The translations under genes were made by a program, and so were the position numbers. The notes beneath the pieces are model-generated. The model worked only from the letters and a program-made list of their open reading frames with translations, was not told the origin of the DNA and did no database searches. From Ramlibacter alkalitolerans (GTDB lineage Bacteria; Pseudomonadota; Gammaproteobacteria; Burkholderiales; Burkholderiaceae_C), in NCBI RefSeq assembly GCF_016722765.1, contig NZ_JAEQND010000002.1, positions 124,001 through 188,000 of the forward strand: a stretch of 64,000 bases of DNA. Direction: 5' to 3'. Numbering within the stretch: the first letter of the stretch is position 1; each line of letters opens with the position of its first letter. Shown here in pieces: positions 22,953 through 32,167 of this stretch.

Positions 22953-23918
22953 TTGAACATCCTCATCGTCAAACTCTCCTCGCTCGGCGACGTGGTGCAT
23001 GCCATGCCGGCGGTGCAGGACATCCTGGCGGCCCTGCCGGACGCGCGCGTCGACTGGGTCGTCGAGCGCGGCTTCGCTGCGCTGGTGGAACGCTGCGCGG
23101 GCGTGCGGCGTGCCATCCCGTGCGAGCTGCGCCGGTGGCGCAAGGCGCCGCTGGCACGCAGCACCCGGCACGAGTGGCGCGCGTTCCGCCAGGACCTGCA
23201 CCGCGAGAGCTACGACGCCGTGATCGACCTGCAGGGCCTGACGAAATCTGCGCTGGTCGCCCACATGGCGCAGCTGGCGCCCGGCGGCAGGCGCTATGCC
23301 ATGGCCAATCGCACCGAAGGCTCCAGCTACGAGGCGCCGACGCGCTGGGTCGCCGATGTCGCGATCCCGGTGGAGACGCAATCGCATGCGGTGCAGCGCT
23401 CGCGGGCGCTGTGCGCCCGCGCCCTCGGCTATGAAGTGCAGGGCCCGCCGCGCTTCGGGCTCGGTGCCGCCGGCGGGGGGCACGACGACACGGTCGTCCT
23501 GATCCACGGCACCTCGCGCGACGACAAGTGCTGGCCCGAGCCGCTCTGGGTCGCGCTGGGCGAGCGCCTGATCGCGCAGGGCCATCGGCTGGGCCTGCCG
23601 CACGGCAGCGATGCCGAGTGCGCGCGCAGCGTGCGCCTGGCGCAGGCGCTCGGCGCGCGGGCCGAGGTCTGGCCGCGGCTGTCGCTCGACACGCTGACGC
23701 AGCGCATGGCGCAGTGCGCCGGCGCCATCGGCGTCGACAGCGGCCTGAGCCACATCGCCGTCGCGCTCGACCTGCCGCACGTGCAGATCTACAACTTCGA
23801 CACCGCATGGCGCACGGGGCCGCTGGATTCGGCGCGCCAGCGCAGCGTGTTTGGCGCGCCGGCACCGGACGTCGACGCGGTGTGGGAGAGCTGGCGGGCC
23901 GTCACAATGCCGGGATGA
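22953..23918 (+). CDS. waaC: LPS heptosyltransferase I
   Basis: 321 residues from a TTG start: NILIVKLSSLGDVVHAMPA is the typical WaaC N-terminus. Later hallmarks are HGTSRDDKCWPE and GVDSGLSHIA (GT-B fold, family 9). It transfers the first heptose to Kdo in LPS core synthesis at the inner membrane. The only in-frame ATG upstream (22911) is inside repeat C1, so TTG is the likely native start. Overlaps waaA by 4 nt. Confidence 0.92.
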   Translation: MNILIVKLSSLGDVVHAMPAVQDILAALPDARVDWVVERGFAALVERCAGVRRAIPCELRRWRKAPLARSTRHEWRAFRQDLHRESYDAVIDLQGLTKSALVAHMAQLAPGGRRYAMANRTEGSSYEAPTRWVADVAIPVETQSHAVQRSRALCARALGYEVQGPPRFGLGAAGGGHDDTVVLIHGTSRDDKCWPEPLWVALGERLIAQGHRLGLPHGSDAECARSVRLAQALGARAEVWPRLSLDTLTQRMAQCAGAIGVDSGLSHIAVALDLPHVQIYNFDTAWRTGPLDSARQRSVFGAPAPDVDAVWESWRAVTMPG

Positions 23919-25159
23919 TCCGGCCGCTGTATTCCCTGGTGCTGATCGGCGCGCAGCCGCTGCTGCGGCGCAAGCTGCGCCGGCGCGGCGCGGCCGAGCC
24001 GGGCTACCTGGAGCACGTCGAGGAGCGCTTCGGCCGCTACGAAGCGCCGACCGCGCCGGGTCGGCTGTGGATCCACGCCGTTTCGCTGGGCGAGACGCGC
24101 GCCGCCGCGATCCTGGTCGATGCCCTGCGGCGCGCGCAACCGGGGCTGCGCATCCTGCTCACGCACGGAACGGCGACCGGCCGCGCCGAGGGACAGCGGC
24201 TGCTGCGCGAAGGCGACGCGCAGGCCTGGCTGCCCTGGGACACGCCGCCGGCCGTGCGGCGCTTCCTGGACCACTTCCGGCCCGCCGCCGGCATCCTGAT
24301 GGAAACCGAGGTGTGGCCGAACCTCGCGGCGCAGTGCCATGCGCGCGGCATTCCGCTCGCCCTCGCCAACGCCCGGCTCTCGGAGAAATCGCTGTCGCAG
24401 GCACGGCGGCTGGCGGGCCTGTCGCGGCCGGCCTATGGCGCGCTGCGCGCCGTCTGGGCGCAGACGCAGAACGATGCGCGGCGGCTCGCCGAGGCCGGCG
24501 CGACGGTGCAAGGCGTGTTCGGCAATCTCAAGTTCGACGCCAGTCCGGATCCGGCACTGCTGGCGCAGGGGCGCGACTGGCGTTCCACCGCGCCGCATCC
24601 GGTGGTGATGTTCGCCAGTTCGCGCGAGGGCGAGGAGGCGCAGTTCCTGCAGGCCATCGCTGCGCATCGCGACGTGCAGTGGCTGCTGGTGCCGCGCCAC
24701 CCGCAGCGCTTCGACGAAGTGGCGGCGCTGGCGGCGCAGGCCGGCTTCACGGTCTCGCGCCGCAGCACCTGGGACGGCGCGCCGGTGCCGGCGCAGGTCT
24801 GGATCGGCGATTCGCTCGGCGAGATGTCCCTGTACTACGCGCTCGCGGACGCGGCGCTGCTCGGGGGCAGCTTCGCGCCGCTGGGCGGGCAGAACCTCAT
24901 CGAGGCGGCGGCCTGCGGCTGCCCGGTGGTGATGGGGCCGCACACCTTCAACTTCAGCGAGGCGGCGCAGCTGGCGCAGCAGGCCGGGGCGGCGCAGCGC
25001 GCGGCCTCGATGCAGGAGGGCGTGCGCGCCGCGGTGGAACTCGTGCGCGACCGGCAGGCTCGCGCGCGCGCCGTGGAGGCCAGCGAGGCCTTCGCGGCTG
25101 CGCATCGCGGCGCCGCCGACAAGACTGCGCGCGCGGTGCTGAAGCTGCTCGCGGGATAG
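23915..25159 (+). CDS. waaA: 3-deoxy-D-manno-octulosonic acid (Kdo) transferase
   Basis: 414 residues: N-terminal membrane anchor, WIHAVSLGETRAA, ETEVWPNL, the SSREGEE segment, GGSFAPLGGQNLIEAA and GPHTFNF, all WaaA (KdtA) hallmarks. Adds Kdo to lipid IVA. Coupled to waaC (ATGA). In related Burkholderiales tolC often follows waaA closely; here the nos cluster comes first. Confidence 0.94.
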   Translation: MIRPLYSLVLIGAQPLLRRKLRRRGAAEPGYLEHVEERFGRYEAPTAPGRLWIHAVSLGETRAAAILVDALRRAQPGLRILLTHGTATGRAEGQRLLREGDAQAWLPWDTPPAVRRFLDHFRPAAGILMETEVWPNLAAQCHARGIPLALANARLSEKSLSQARRLAGLSRPAYGALRAVWAQTQNDARRLAEAGATVQGVFGNLKFDASPDPALLAQGRDWRSTAPHPVVMFASSREGEEAQFLQAIAAHRDVQWLLVPRHPQRFDEVAALAAQAGFTVSRRSTWDGAPVPAQVWIGDSLGEMSLYYALADAALLGGSFAPLGGQNLIEAAACGCPVVMGPHTFNFSEAAQLAQQAGAAQRAASMQEGVRAAVELVRDRQARARAVEASEAFAAAHRGAADKTARAVLKLLAG

Positions 25160-25213
25160 GCGTCGCGGCAGGGAAACGCACGCGCGCTTCTCTGCCGCGC
25201 AGCCTCCTCGCCA

Positions 25214-25242
25214 CGTCATGCCCGCGCAGGCGGGAATCCACT
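25214..25242. repeat. Single arm of family C repeat
   Basis: CGTCATGCCCGCGCAGGCGG onward is a lone arm of the repeat seen complete at 22859, in the 266-nt gap between waaA and nosZ. It marks the left edge of the nos block; a family-B half copy marks the right edge at 36334. Confidence 0.75.
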
Positions 25243-25288
25243 TCCGACGCGCCTCGCACCCGGCCTTGCATCGAGCCAAAAGGTGTAT

Positions 25289-25302
25289 TTGCGCTGCATC
25301 AA
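25289..25302. promoter_or_regulatory. Probable FNR/DNR box upstream of nosZ
   Basis: TTGCGCTGCATCAA has a perfect ATCAA half and a TTG.. half differing in two positions. Centred 130 nt before the nosZ start codon. Fits the expected anaerobic control of nos genes; a less perfect match than the boxes at 1510 and 35119. Confidence 0.55.
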
Positions 25303-25425
25303 TTCCACTTTGCCAGCGTGTCCCTACGCTTGGACTCGATCGTTGCCGGCCGCACCAGCGCGCCGCCAAGGAGTCGTTCGGAGCGTGCGGCCCTGCCGCA
25401 CCGCGAGTACTAGAAAGGACTGGCA

Positions 25426-27384
25426 GTGAGCAAGAACGAGGCGCCCGCGAGCGCCACCCCGACGGACCCGGCGCGGCGCCGTTTCCTCAACACCACCACG
25501 CTGGCCGGCATCGCCGGTGCCGGCCTCACCATGGGCCTGGCCGGGTGCAACGAGTCGGGCAAGCCCACGAAGGCGGCTGCAGGTGGAGCGGCGTCCGCGC
25601 CGGCCGCCGCTGCCGGCGAAGCGGTGGAGTACTCGAAGTACGAGGTGCCGCCCGGCCAGCTCGATGCCTACTATGCCCTGTCCTCCGGCGGCCACTCGGG
25701 CGAAGTGCGGATCTACGGGCTGCCTTCGGGACGCCTGTTCAAGCGCATTCCGGTCTTCAACATCGACTGCCTGGTGGGCTGGGGCATCACCAACGAGTCG
25801 AAGAAGATCATGGGCACCAACGCCGACGGCAGCCTGAAGTACTTCACCGGCGACACCCACCACGTGCACCCCACGTACACCGACGGCACGTACAACGGCA
25901 AGTACATCTTCGTCAACGACAAGATCCACGGCCGGCTCGCGCGCGTGCGCCTCGACACCATGGAGTGCGACCGCATCACCGAGATCCCGAACGTGCAGGG
26001 CTTCCACGGCGTGTTCCCCGACAAGCGAGATCCGGTGGATGCGAACATCAACTCCACGACGCGCGTGTTCTGCGGCGCCGAGTTCCAGATCCCCACGCCA
26101 AACGACGGCCACGACCTGGACAAGCCGGAGAACTACTTCGCCCTGTTCACCTGCGTCGACGCCGAGACCATGGAAGTGCGCTACCAGGTCAAGGTGGACG
26201 GCAACCTGGACCTGATCGCCACCTCGTACGACGGCAAGCTGGCCTGCTCGAACCAGTACAACAGCGAGAACGGCGTGCACTACGAGCAGATGATGACGGC
26301 GGAGCGCGACGCCTGCGTGTTCTTCCACATCGAGCGCATCGAGGCGGCCGTCAAGGCCGGCAAGACCTTCCGCATCGGCAACTCGCCGGTGCCGGTGGTG
26401 GACGGCAGGAAGGCCGCCAACGCCGACCCGAAGACGGCCCTGACCTGCTACGTGCCGGTGCCCAAGAATCCGCACGGCGTCAACGCCAGCCCGGACGGCA
26501 AGTACTTCGCCTGCTCCGGCAAGCTCTCGCCCACCGCGACGCTGATCTCCAACGAGCTGGTGCTCAAGTGGTTCGACGGCGGCCTGAAGGAGCCGCGCGA
26601 CACCGTGGTGGCGGAACCCGAGATCGGCCTCGGACCGCTGCACACGGCGTTCGACAACCGGGGCAACGCGTACACGACCCTGTTCCTCGACAGCCAGATC
26701 GTCAAGTGGAACGTCGAGGCCGCGATCAAGTCCTACCAGGGCGACAAGAACGCCAAGCCGGTGGTGGACCGCATCGACGTGCACTACCAGCCGGGGCACG
26801 GCTTCACCTCGATGGGCGAGACGAAGGAGGCCGACGGCAAGTTCTTCCTCTCCGACAACAAGTTCTCGAAGGACCGCTTCCTGCCCGTCGGCCCGCTGCA
26901 CCCGGAGACCGCGCAGCTGATCGACATCAGCGGCGACAAGATGAAGCTGGTGGCCGACCACGCGGTGTATTCCGAGCCGCATGACTCGATCGTGATCCGC
27001 CGCGACATCATCAAGACGCGCCAGGTCTACGACGTCGCCGAGTTCCCCAACGCGGTGAAGGACCCGAAGGATTGCCGCGTCGAGCGCAACGGAAAGAAGG
27101 TGACCGTGTACCTGACCTCGCAGGCGCCGACCTTCGGCCTGCGCGAGTGGACGGTCAAGCGCGGCGACGAGGTGACGATCATCCTGACCAACCATGACAA
27201 GGTGCAGGACCTGACGCACGGCTTCGCGATCCCCAAGTACAACGTCAACTTCATCGTCAACCCCGGCGAGACGAAGTCGGTGACGTTCAAGGCCGACAAG
27301 CCCGGCGTGTACTGGGCCTACTGCACCAACTTCTGCCACGCCCTGCACCTGGAGATGCGCTCGCGCATGCTGGTGGAGGCCTGA
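25426..27384 (+). CDS. nosZ: Nitrous-oxide reductase, clade I type
   Basis: 652 residues from a GTG. N-terminal twin-arginine signal ARRRFLN (16-22) followed by a hydrophobic stretch ending LAGC41, which also reads as a lipobox. The C-terminal cupredoxin holds the CuA ligands Cys633, Cys637, His641 and Met644 with an upstream His in LTHGF; the N-terminal beta-propeller carries the CuZ histidines (DTHHVHP among others). Reduces N2O to N2 in the periplasm. First gene of nosZRDFYL; nosR follows after 12 nt. A candidate FNR/DNR box lies upstream. Confidence 0.97.
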   Translation: MSKNEAPASATPTDPARRRFLNTTTLAGIAGAGLTMGLAGCNESGKPTKAAAGGAASAPAAAAGEAVEYSKYEVPPGQLDAYYALSSGGHSGEVRIYGLPSGRLFKRIPVFNIDCLVGWGITNESKKIMGTNADGSLKYFTGDTHHVHPTYTDGTYNGKYIFVNDKIHGRLARVRLDTMECDRITEIPNVQGFHGVFPDKRDPVDANINSTTRVFCGAEFQIPTPNDGHDLDKPENYFALFTCVDAETMEVRYQVKVDGNLDLIATSYDGKLACSNQYNSENGVHYEQMMTAERDACVFFHIERIEAAVKAGKTFRIGNSPVPVVDGRKAANADPKTALTCYVPVPKNPHGVNASPDGKYFACSGKLSPTATLISNELVLKWFDGGLKEPRDTVVAEPEIGLGPLHTAFDNRGNAYTTLFLDSQIVKWNVEAAIKSYQGDKNAKPVVDRIDVHYQPGHGFTSMGETKEADGKFFLSDNKFSKDRFLPVGPLHPETAQLIDISGDKMKLVADHAVYSEPHDSIVIRRDIIKTRQVYDVAEFPNAVKDPKDCRVERNGKKVTVYLTSQAPTFGLREWTVKRGDEVTIILTNHDKVQDLTHGFAIPKYNVNFIVNPGETKSVTFKADKPGVYWAYCTNFCHALHLEMRSRMLVEA

Positions 27385-27396
27385 GGGCCGCCTGAA

Positions 27397-30009
27397 GTGA
27401 AGTCCCTGCTCCTGCGCGTGCTCGCGCTGCTCCTGGCCCTGGCGGCCGGGGCGGCGGCGGCGGCCGACGCGGGCGCCTCCTACGAGGCCCCGCTGCCGGC
27501 GCAACTCGCGACCGACCCCGATCTCTGTGCCTGGGTGCCTTGCCGGCAGGTGCTGCCGCAGGCCGAGAGCTTCTCGCCGCGCAAGGGCCGCCCGCCCTAC
27601 GTCGAGGCCTACGCCACGCGCGACGGCCAGCGCAAGCTGGTCGGCTACGTGTACCTGTCGACCGACATCGTCGACATTCCCGGCTACTCGGGCAAGCCGA
27701 TCGTCACCCTGATCGGCATGGACGCGCGCGGCGTCATCACCGACGTGAAGGTGCTGCGCCATTCCGAGCCCATCCTGCTGCTCGGCATCCCCGAGAGCGC
27801 GCTGGCACGCTTCATCCACCAGTACGTCGGCCGCTTCGCCGGCGCCCACCTGGAGATCGGCCAGGCCGCCGAACAGGGCGACGGGCTCGATGCGATCAGC
27901 GGCGCCACGGTGACGGTGATCGCCGAGAACCAGGTGATCCTGCGTTCGGCCCGCGAGGTCGCGCGCCAGGTGGGAATCCTGCAGCCCACGGTGCGGCCGC
28001 AGGCGCGCTTCGCGCTCACCGAGGCCGCGCGCGACTGGCAGTCCCTGCTCGACGAGGGCAGCATCCAGCGCCTGACGGTGCAGCCGCGGGACCTGGGCCG
28101 CGAAGGCGGCGGCCCGCCGGTGATCGACCTGTTCTTCGGCGACCTCAGCGCGCCCGCGGTGGGCCGCGCGGTGCTCGGCGAGGCCGGTTTCCGCGACCTG
28201 CGCGCGCGCCTGCAGGCGGGCGAGCACGCGATCTTCCTGCTCGCCAACGGCTCGGAGTCCTTCAAGGGCTCGGGCTTCGTGCGCGGCGGCATCTTCGACC
28301 GCGTGCAGGTGGCGCAGGACGATGACACCTTCACCTTCCGCGACGTCGACTACCTGAACCTCTACGACGTGAAGGCACCGGGTGCGCCGGCCTTCCGCGA
28401 GTCGGGCATCTTCATCCTGCGCAGCGCCGCGTTCTCGCAGGCCTATCCCTGGAAGCTCAAGTTCCTGGCGAACCGCGTGGACCGCCAGACCGGCACCAAG
28501 ACCTTCGCCAGCTTCGAGCAGGAATACTGGCTGCCGGCCAGCCAGCTCGAAGGCGGCCGTCCGGCCATCCAGCGCGCCGCGCCCGCGTGGCTGAAGATCT
28601 GGCAGGGCCGCCGGCTCGAGATCGCGCTGTTCGCGCTGCTGCTCGCTGCGGGGGGCACCACCTACGCGCTGCGCGACCGCCTGGTGCGCCGCGCGCGCCG
28701 CAAGGACAAGCGCTGGGTCGAAGTGCCCAAGTACGCGCTCTGGATCGCCAGCATCGGCTTCGCCGGCTTCTTCCTGAAGGCGCAGCCCTCGGTGACGCAC
28801 GTGCTGACGTGGTTCCACGAGATCCTGTTCCGCTGGGAGTGGAGCCTGTTCCTGTCGGACCCGTTCATCTTCCTGTTCTGGATCTTCATCATCGCCTCGG
28901 TCTTCTTCTGGGGCCGCGGGATGTTCTGCGGCTGGCTGTGCCCCTACGGCGCCTTGAGCGAGCTCACGCACCGCATCGCGAGGGCGGTCGGCCTGGGGCG
29001 GTTCCAGCGCAAGCTGCCGCAGTGGCTGCACGACCGGCTCAAGTGGGTGAAGTACGGGGTGTTCGTCGGCCTGCTGGCGGTCTCCTTCTATTCGATGCCG
29101 CTGGCGGAGAAGCTGGCGGAGATCGAGCCCTTCAAGACCACCTTCCTGGTCGGCGTGCTGAACCGCTCCTGGCCCTTCATCACCTTCTGGGGGCTGCTGC
29201 TGGCCGCCGCGATCGTCGTCGAGCGGCCGTTCTGCAAGTACCTGTGCCCGCTGGGCGCCAGCCTGGCCATTCCTTCCACCTTCCGCTGGTGGGGCCTCAA
29301 GCGCAAGGACGAATGCGGCCCGTGCACCGCCTGCGCCACCGGCTGCCATGCGCAGGCCATCGACCACCGCAGCGGCCGCATCGACGCGCGCGAATGCCTG
29401 CTGTGCCTGGACTGCATGGTGATGTACTACGACGACCACAGCTGCCCGCCGCTGGTGAAGGAGCGCAAGGCCCGCACCAGCGCCGGCCTGCAGCTCACGC
29501 CGATCGGGGCCAACGGCTACTACATCCCGATCCGGGCGGTGCCCGACGATCGTCCGGTGGTGGCGACGCCCGTGCTGCCGCCGCAGCCGCAGCCGCAGCA
29601 AGGCCTTGTGCGCTGGCTCGCGTCCGAGGTGATCGACCACCTGTTCCCCTGGAACGGCCAGTTCCTGCACCAGCCGCTGTTCTTCCGCGCCGCCGGCATC
29701 GGCCTGGCCATCCTGGTCACCTGGGCCTGGCTGCTGGGCGCGGCCGGCCGGCTCGGCACCGGCATCCTCCTGGGCTGGTGGCTGGCGTGGAGCGCCTACG
29801 AACTCGTCACGCGCATGGCGTGCAAGCCGCGCGTGAAGGAAGGCCCCTGGTGGGGCCGCAAGCTGCGGCCGGCAAGCTGGCCCGACATGGCCGCCTACGT
29901 CGGCATGAAGAACCTCCTGATCGGGGCGGCGCTGTTCCTCGCCATGCAGGCCGGCGGCGCGCTGCACCTGCTGCAGGGGCTGCCGCGGATCGCGGGGCTG
30001 CACCCATGA
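27397..30009 (+). CDS. nosR: NosR, membrane flavo-iron-sulfur protein for N2O respiration
   Basis: 870 residues, longer than many NosR proteins. Signal peptide, periplasmic FMN-binding domain with the SGAT flavinylation-type motif (AISGATVTV), a set of membrane helices, paired CGWLCP and CKYLCP motifs, and two [4Fe-4S] sites (CGPCTACATGC and CLLCLDC). NosR supplies electrons to NosZ and supports its maturation and expression. GTG start at 27397; overlaps nosD by 4 nt. The covalent FMN would be added by an ApbE-type enzyme, present at 34026. Confidence 0.95.
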   Translation: MKSLLLRVLALLLALAAGAAAAADAGASYEAPLPAQLATDPDLCAWVPCRQVLPQAESFSPRKGRPPYVEAYATRDGQRKLVGYVYLSTDIVDIPGYSGKPIVTLIGMDARGVITDVKVLRHSEPILLLGIPESALARFIHQYVGRFAGAHLEIGQAAEQGDGLDAISGATVTVIAENQVILRSAREVARQVGILQPTVRPQARFALTEAARDWQSLLDEGSIQRLTVQPRDLGREGGGPPVIDLFFGDLSAPAVGRAVLGEAGFRDLRARLQAGEHAIFLLANGSESFKGSGFVRGGIFDRVQVAQDDDTFTFRDVDYLNLYDVKAPGAPAFRESGIFILRSAAFSQAYPWKLKFLANRVDRQTGTKTFASFEQEYWLPASQLEGGRPAIQRAAPAWLKIWQGRRLEIALFALLLAAGGTTYALRDRLVRRARRKDKRWVEVPKYALWIASIGFAGFFLKAQPSVTHVLTWFHEILFRWEWSLFLSDPFIFLFWIFIIASVFFWGRGMFCGWLCPYGALSELTHRIARAVGLGRFQRKLPQWLHDRLKWVKYGVFVGLLAVSFYSMPLAEKLAEIEPFKTTFLVGVLNRSWPFITFWGLLLAAAIVVERPFCKYLCPLGASLAIPSTFRWWGLKRKDECGPCTACATGCHAQAIDHRSGRIDARECLLCLDCMVMYYDDHSCPPLVKERKARTSAGLQLTPIGANGYYIPIRAVPDDRPVVATPVLPPQPQPQQGLVRWLASEVIDHLFPWNGQFLHQPLFFRAAGIGLAILVTWAWLLGAAGRLGTGILLGWWLAWSAYELVTRMACKPRVKEGPWWGRKLRPASWPDMAAYVGMKNLLIGAALFLAMQAGGALHLLQGLPRIAGLHP

Positions 30010-31271
30010 AGGCGTCGCTGCGTCGCTGCGCCGCGCTGCTGGTGGCGCTGGCCGCCTCGCTGGCCGGCGCGGCGGAACTGCGCGTCGCGCCCGGCGGCTC
30101 CATCGGCGCCGCGATCGCGCAGGCCCGGCCGGGCGACACCGTGCTGGTGGAGCGCGGCCGCTACGAGGAACACCTGGTGATCGACAAGCCGCTGACGCTC
30201 CAGGGCGTCGGCCGCCCCACGGTGAGCGGCGGGGGCAGCGGCGACACGATCCGCGTGCGTGCGAGCGGCGTCACCATCGCCGGCCTGATCGTCGCCGACA
30301 GCGGCGCCGACCTCGGGGCCCAGAACGCCGGCATCGCGATCCGCGCCGGCGCCGATCGCGCCACCGTGCGCGACTGCGATCTCTCCTACAACCTGTTCGG
30401 CCTCTACATCGAGGGCGTGAAGGACGTGCAGGTGATCGGCAACCTGATCACCGGCAAGCGCGACCTCGCCTCGGCACAGCGCGGCAACGGCATCCAGCTG
30501 TACGACACCTCAGGCGCGCGCATCGAGGACAACCGCATCAGCTTCACGCGCGACGGCATCTACGTGGACATCTCGCACCACGCCGTGTTCCGCGGCAACC
30601 GCATCCACGACGTGCGCTACGGCACCCACTACATGAACTCCCACCACAATCTGTGGGAGGGCAACGAGGTTTACCGCAACCGCACCGGCCTGGCGCTGAT
30701 GGAGACGCGCGACCAGCAGGTGCGCAACAACCGCGTCTGGGGCAACTCGGACGCCGGCATCATGCTGCGCACCATCCAGGACTCGGTGGTCGAAGGCAAC
30801 GTGGTCACGGGCAACCAGCGCGGCTTCTTCATCTACGACGCCGAATACAACACGCTGCGCGGCAACCTGGTGGCCGACAACGAGGTCGGCGCCCACGTCT
30901 GGGCCGGCTCGATCCACAACGACGTGGACGGCAACGACTTCGTGCGCAACCGCCAGCAGGTGCGCTACGTCGCCGCCCGCGACGAGGCCTGGGGCGGCAA
31001 GAGCGGCAACTACTGGAGCAACTACGTGGGCTGGGACCGCGACGGCGACGGCCGCGGCGACACGCCCTACGAGGCCAACGACGTGGTCGACCGCCTGGTG
31101 TGGCGGCTGCCGCTGGTCAAGCTGCTCCTCAACAGCGCGGCAGTGCAGACGCTGCGCCTCGTCGCGCAGCAGTTTCCGCTGCTGCGCGCGCCCAGCATCG
31201 TCGACGCGAAGCCGCGCATGCGGCCGCAGCACGAACGCTGGCAGGACCTGCGGGGGAGCATCCAACCATGA
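30006..31271 (+). CDS. nosD: NosD periplasmic copper-maturation protein
   Basis: 421 residues with a signal peptide (about 1-22), then a right-handed beta-helix of repeating units (RGNRIHDVRYGTHYM, NLWEGNEVYRN and others) and a C-terminal helical tail. NosD works with NosFY in assembling the CuZ centre of NosZ. Overlaps nosR and nosF by 4 nt each. Confidence 0.95.
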   Translation: MKASLRRCAALLVALAASLAGAAELRVAPGGSIGAAIAQARPGDTVLVERGRYEEHLVIDKPLTLQGVGRPTVSGGGSGDTIRVRASGVTIAGLIVADSGADLGAQNAGIAIRAGADRATVRDCDLSYNLFGLYIEGVKDVQVIGNLITGKRDLASAQRGNGIQLYDTSGARIEDNRISFTRDGIYVDISHHAVFRGNRIHDVRYGTHYMNSHHNLWEGNEVYRNRTGLALMETRDQQVRNNRVWGNSDAGIMLRTIQDSVVEGNVVTGNQRGFFIYDAEYNTLRGNLVADNEVGAHVWAGSIHNDVDGNDFVRNRQQVRYVAARDEAWGGKSGNYWSNYVGWDRDGDGRGDTPYEANDVVDRLVWRLPLVKLLLNSAAVQTLRLVAQQFPLLRAPSIVDAKPRMRPQHERWQDLRGSIQP

Positions 31272-32167
31272 TCGAGATCAGCGGCGTCTCCAGGCGCTAC
31301 GGCGAGGTGCACGCGGTCAGCGGCGTCGACCTGCGCGTGCACGCCGGAGAGGTGTTCGGCCTGATCGGCCACAACGGCGCCGGCAAGAGCACGCTCTTCA
31401 AGATGATGCTGGGGCTGGTGGCCGCCAGCACCGGCGAGATCCGCATCGCCGGCGAATCCGTCACCGGCAAGCGCTTTCGCGAGGTGCGGCGCGGCATCGG
31501 CTACCTGCCGGAGAACGTGGTCTTCCACGACAACCTCACCGGCCTCGAAACGCTGGCCTTCTTCGCCCGCCTCAAGGGCGTGCCGCGGACGCAGTGCGCC
31601 CCGCTGCTGGAGCGCGTCGGCCTCGCCGAGGCTGGCGGCCGGCGCGTGCGCGGCTACTCCAAGGGCATGCGGCAGCGCCTGGGCTTCGCGCAGGCGCTGC
31701 TGGGCGAGCCCCGGCTGCTGTTCCTCGACGAGCCCACCACCGGGCTGGACCCCGAAGGCATCCGCGAGTTCTACGAGATCCTGCGCGCGCTGCGGGCGGG
31801 CGGTACCACCATCGTGCTGACCTCGCACATCCTTTCGGAGATCCAGGAGCGGGTGGGGCGGCTCGCGATCATGAAGTCGGGCCGCGTGCAGGCCTGCGGC
31901 ACCGTGCAGGCGCTGCGCGAGGCGGCGCACCTGCCCCTGCGCTTCGAGCTGGAACTGGCCGAAGGCGACGAGCACTGCGTGCAGGGCGCGCTGCACGGGC
32001 TCGGCCTGCCGGCGCTGCGCCGGCAGGGCGGGACCGTCTCGGTGGACTGCCCGCGCGCCTCCAAGATGGCCGTGCTGCGCGCGCTCTCCGCGCTGGGCAG
32101 CCAGGTCAGCGACCTGCGCGTGCGCGAGCCCTCGCTGGAGGACATCTTCCTGGGGTATGCATCATGA
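31268..32167 (+). CDS. nosF: NosF ABC ATPase
   Basis: 299 residues. Walker A GHNGAGKST at 34-42, signature variant YSKGMRQR, Walker B LLFLDEP, switch His in LTSHIL. Powers the NosY permease for CuZ maturation. Overlaps neighbours by 4 nt (ATGA), a tightly coupled operon. Confidence 0.95.
   Translation: MIEISGVSRRYGEVHAVSGVDLRVHAGEVFGLIGHNGAGKSTLFKMMLGLVAASTGEIRIAGESVTGKRFREVRRGIGYLPENVVFHDNLTGLETLAFFARLKGVPRTQCAPLLERVGLAEAGGRRVRGYSKGMRQRLGFAQALLGEPRLLFLDEPTTGLDPEGIREFYEILRALRAGGTTIVLTSHILSEIQERVGRLAIMKSGRVQACGTVQALREAAHLPLRFELELAEGDEHCVQGALHGLGLPALRRQGGTVSVDCPRASKMAVLRALSALGSQVSDLRVREPSLEDIFLGYAS

Noticed and set aside
25266..25279. Second FNR-like site (TTGCATCGAGCCAA) upstream of nosZ
   Set aside because: Both half-sites deviate strongly from TTGAT/ATCAA; the site at 25289 is better.
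25324..30003. Very long open frame antisense to nosZ and nosR
   Set aside because: It mirrors the sense genes in GC-rich DNA; composition is shadow-like with no domains, while the sense strand has full NosZ and NosR motifs.
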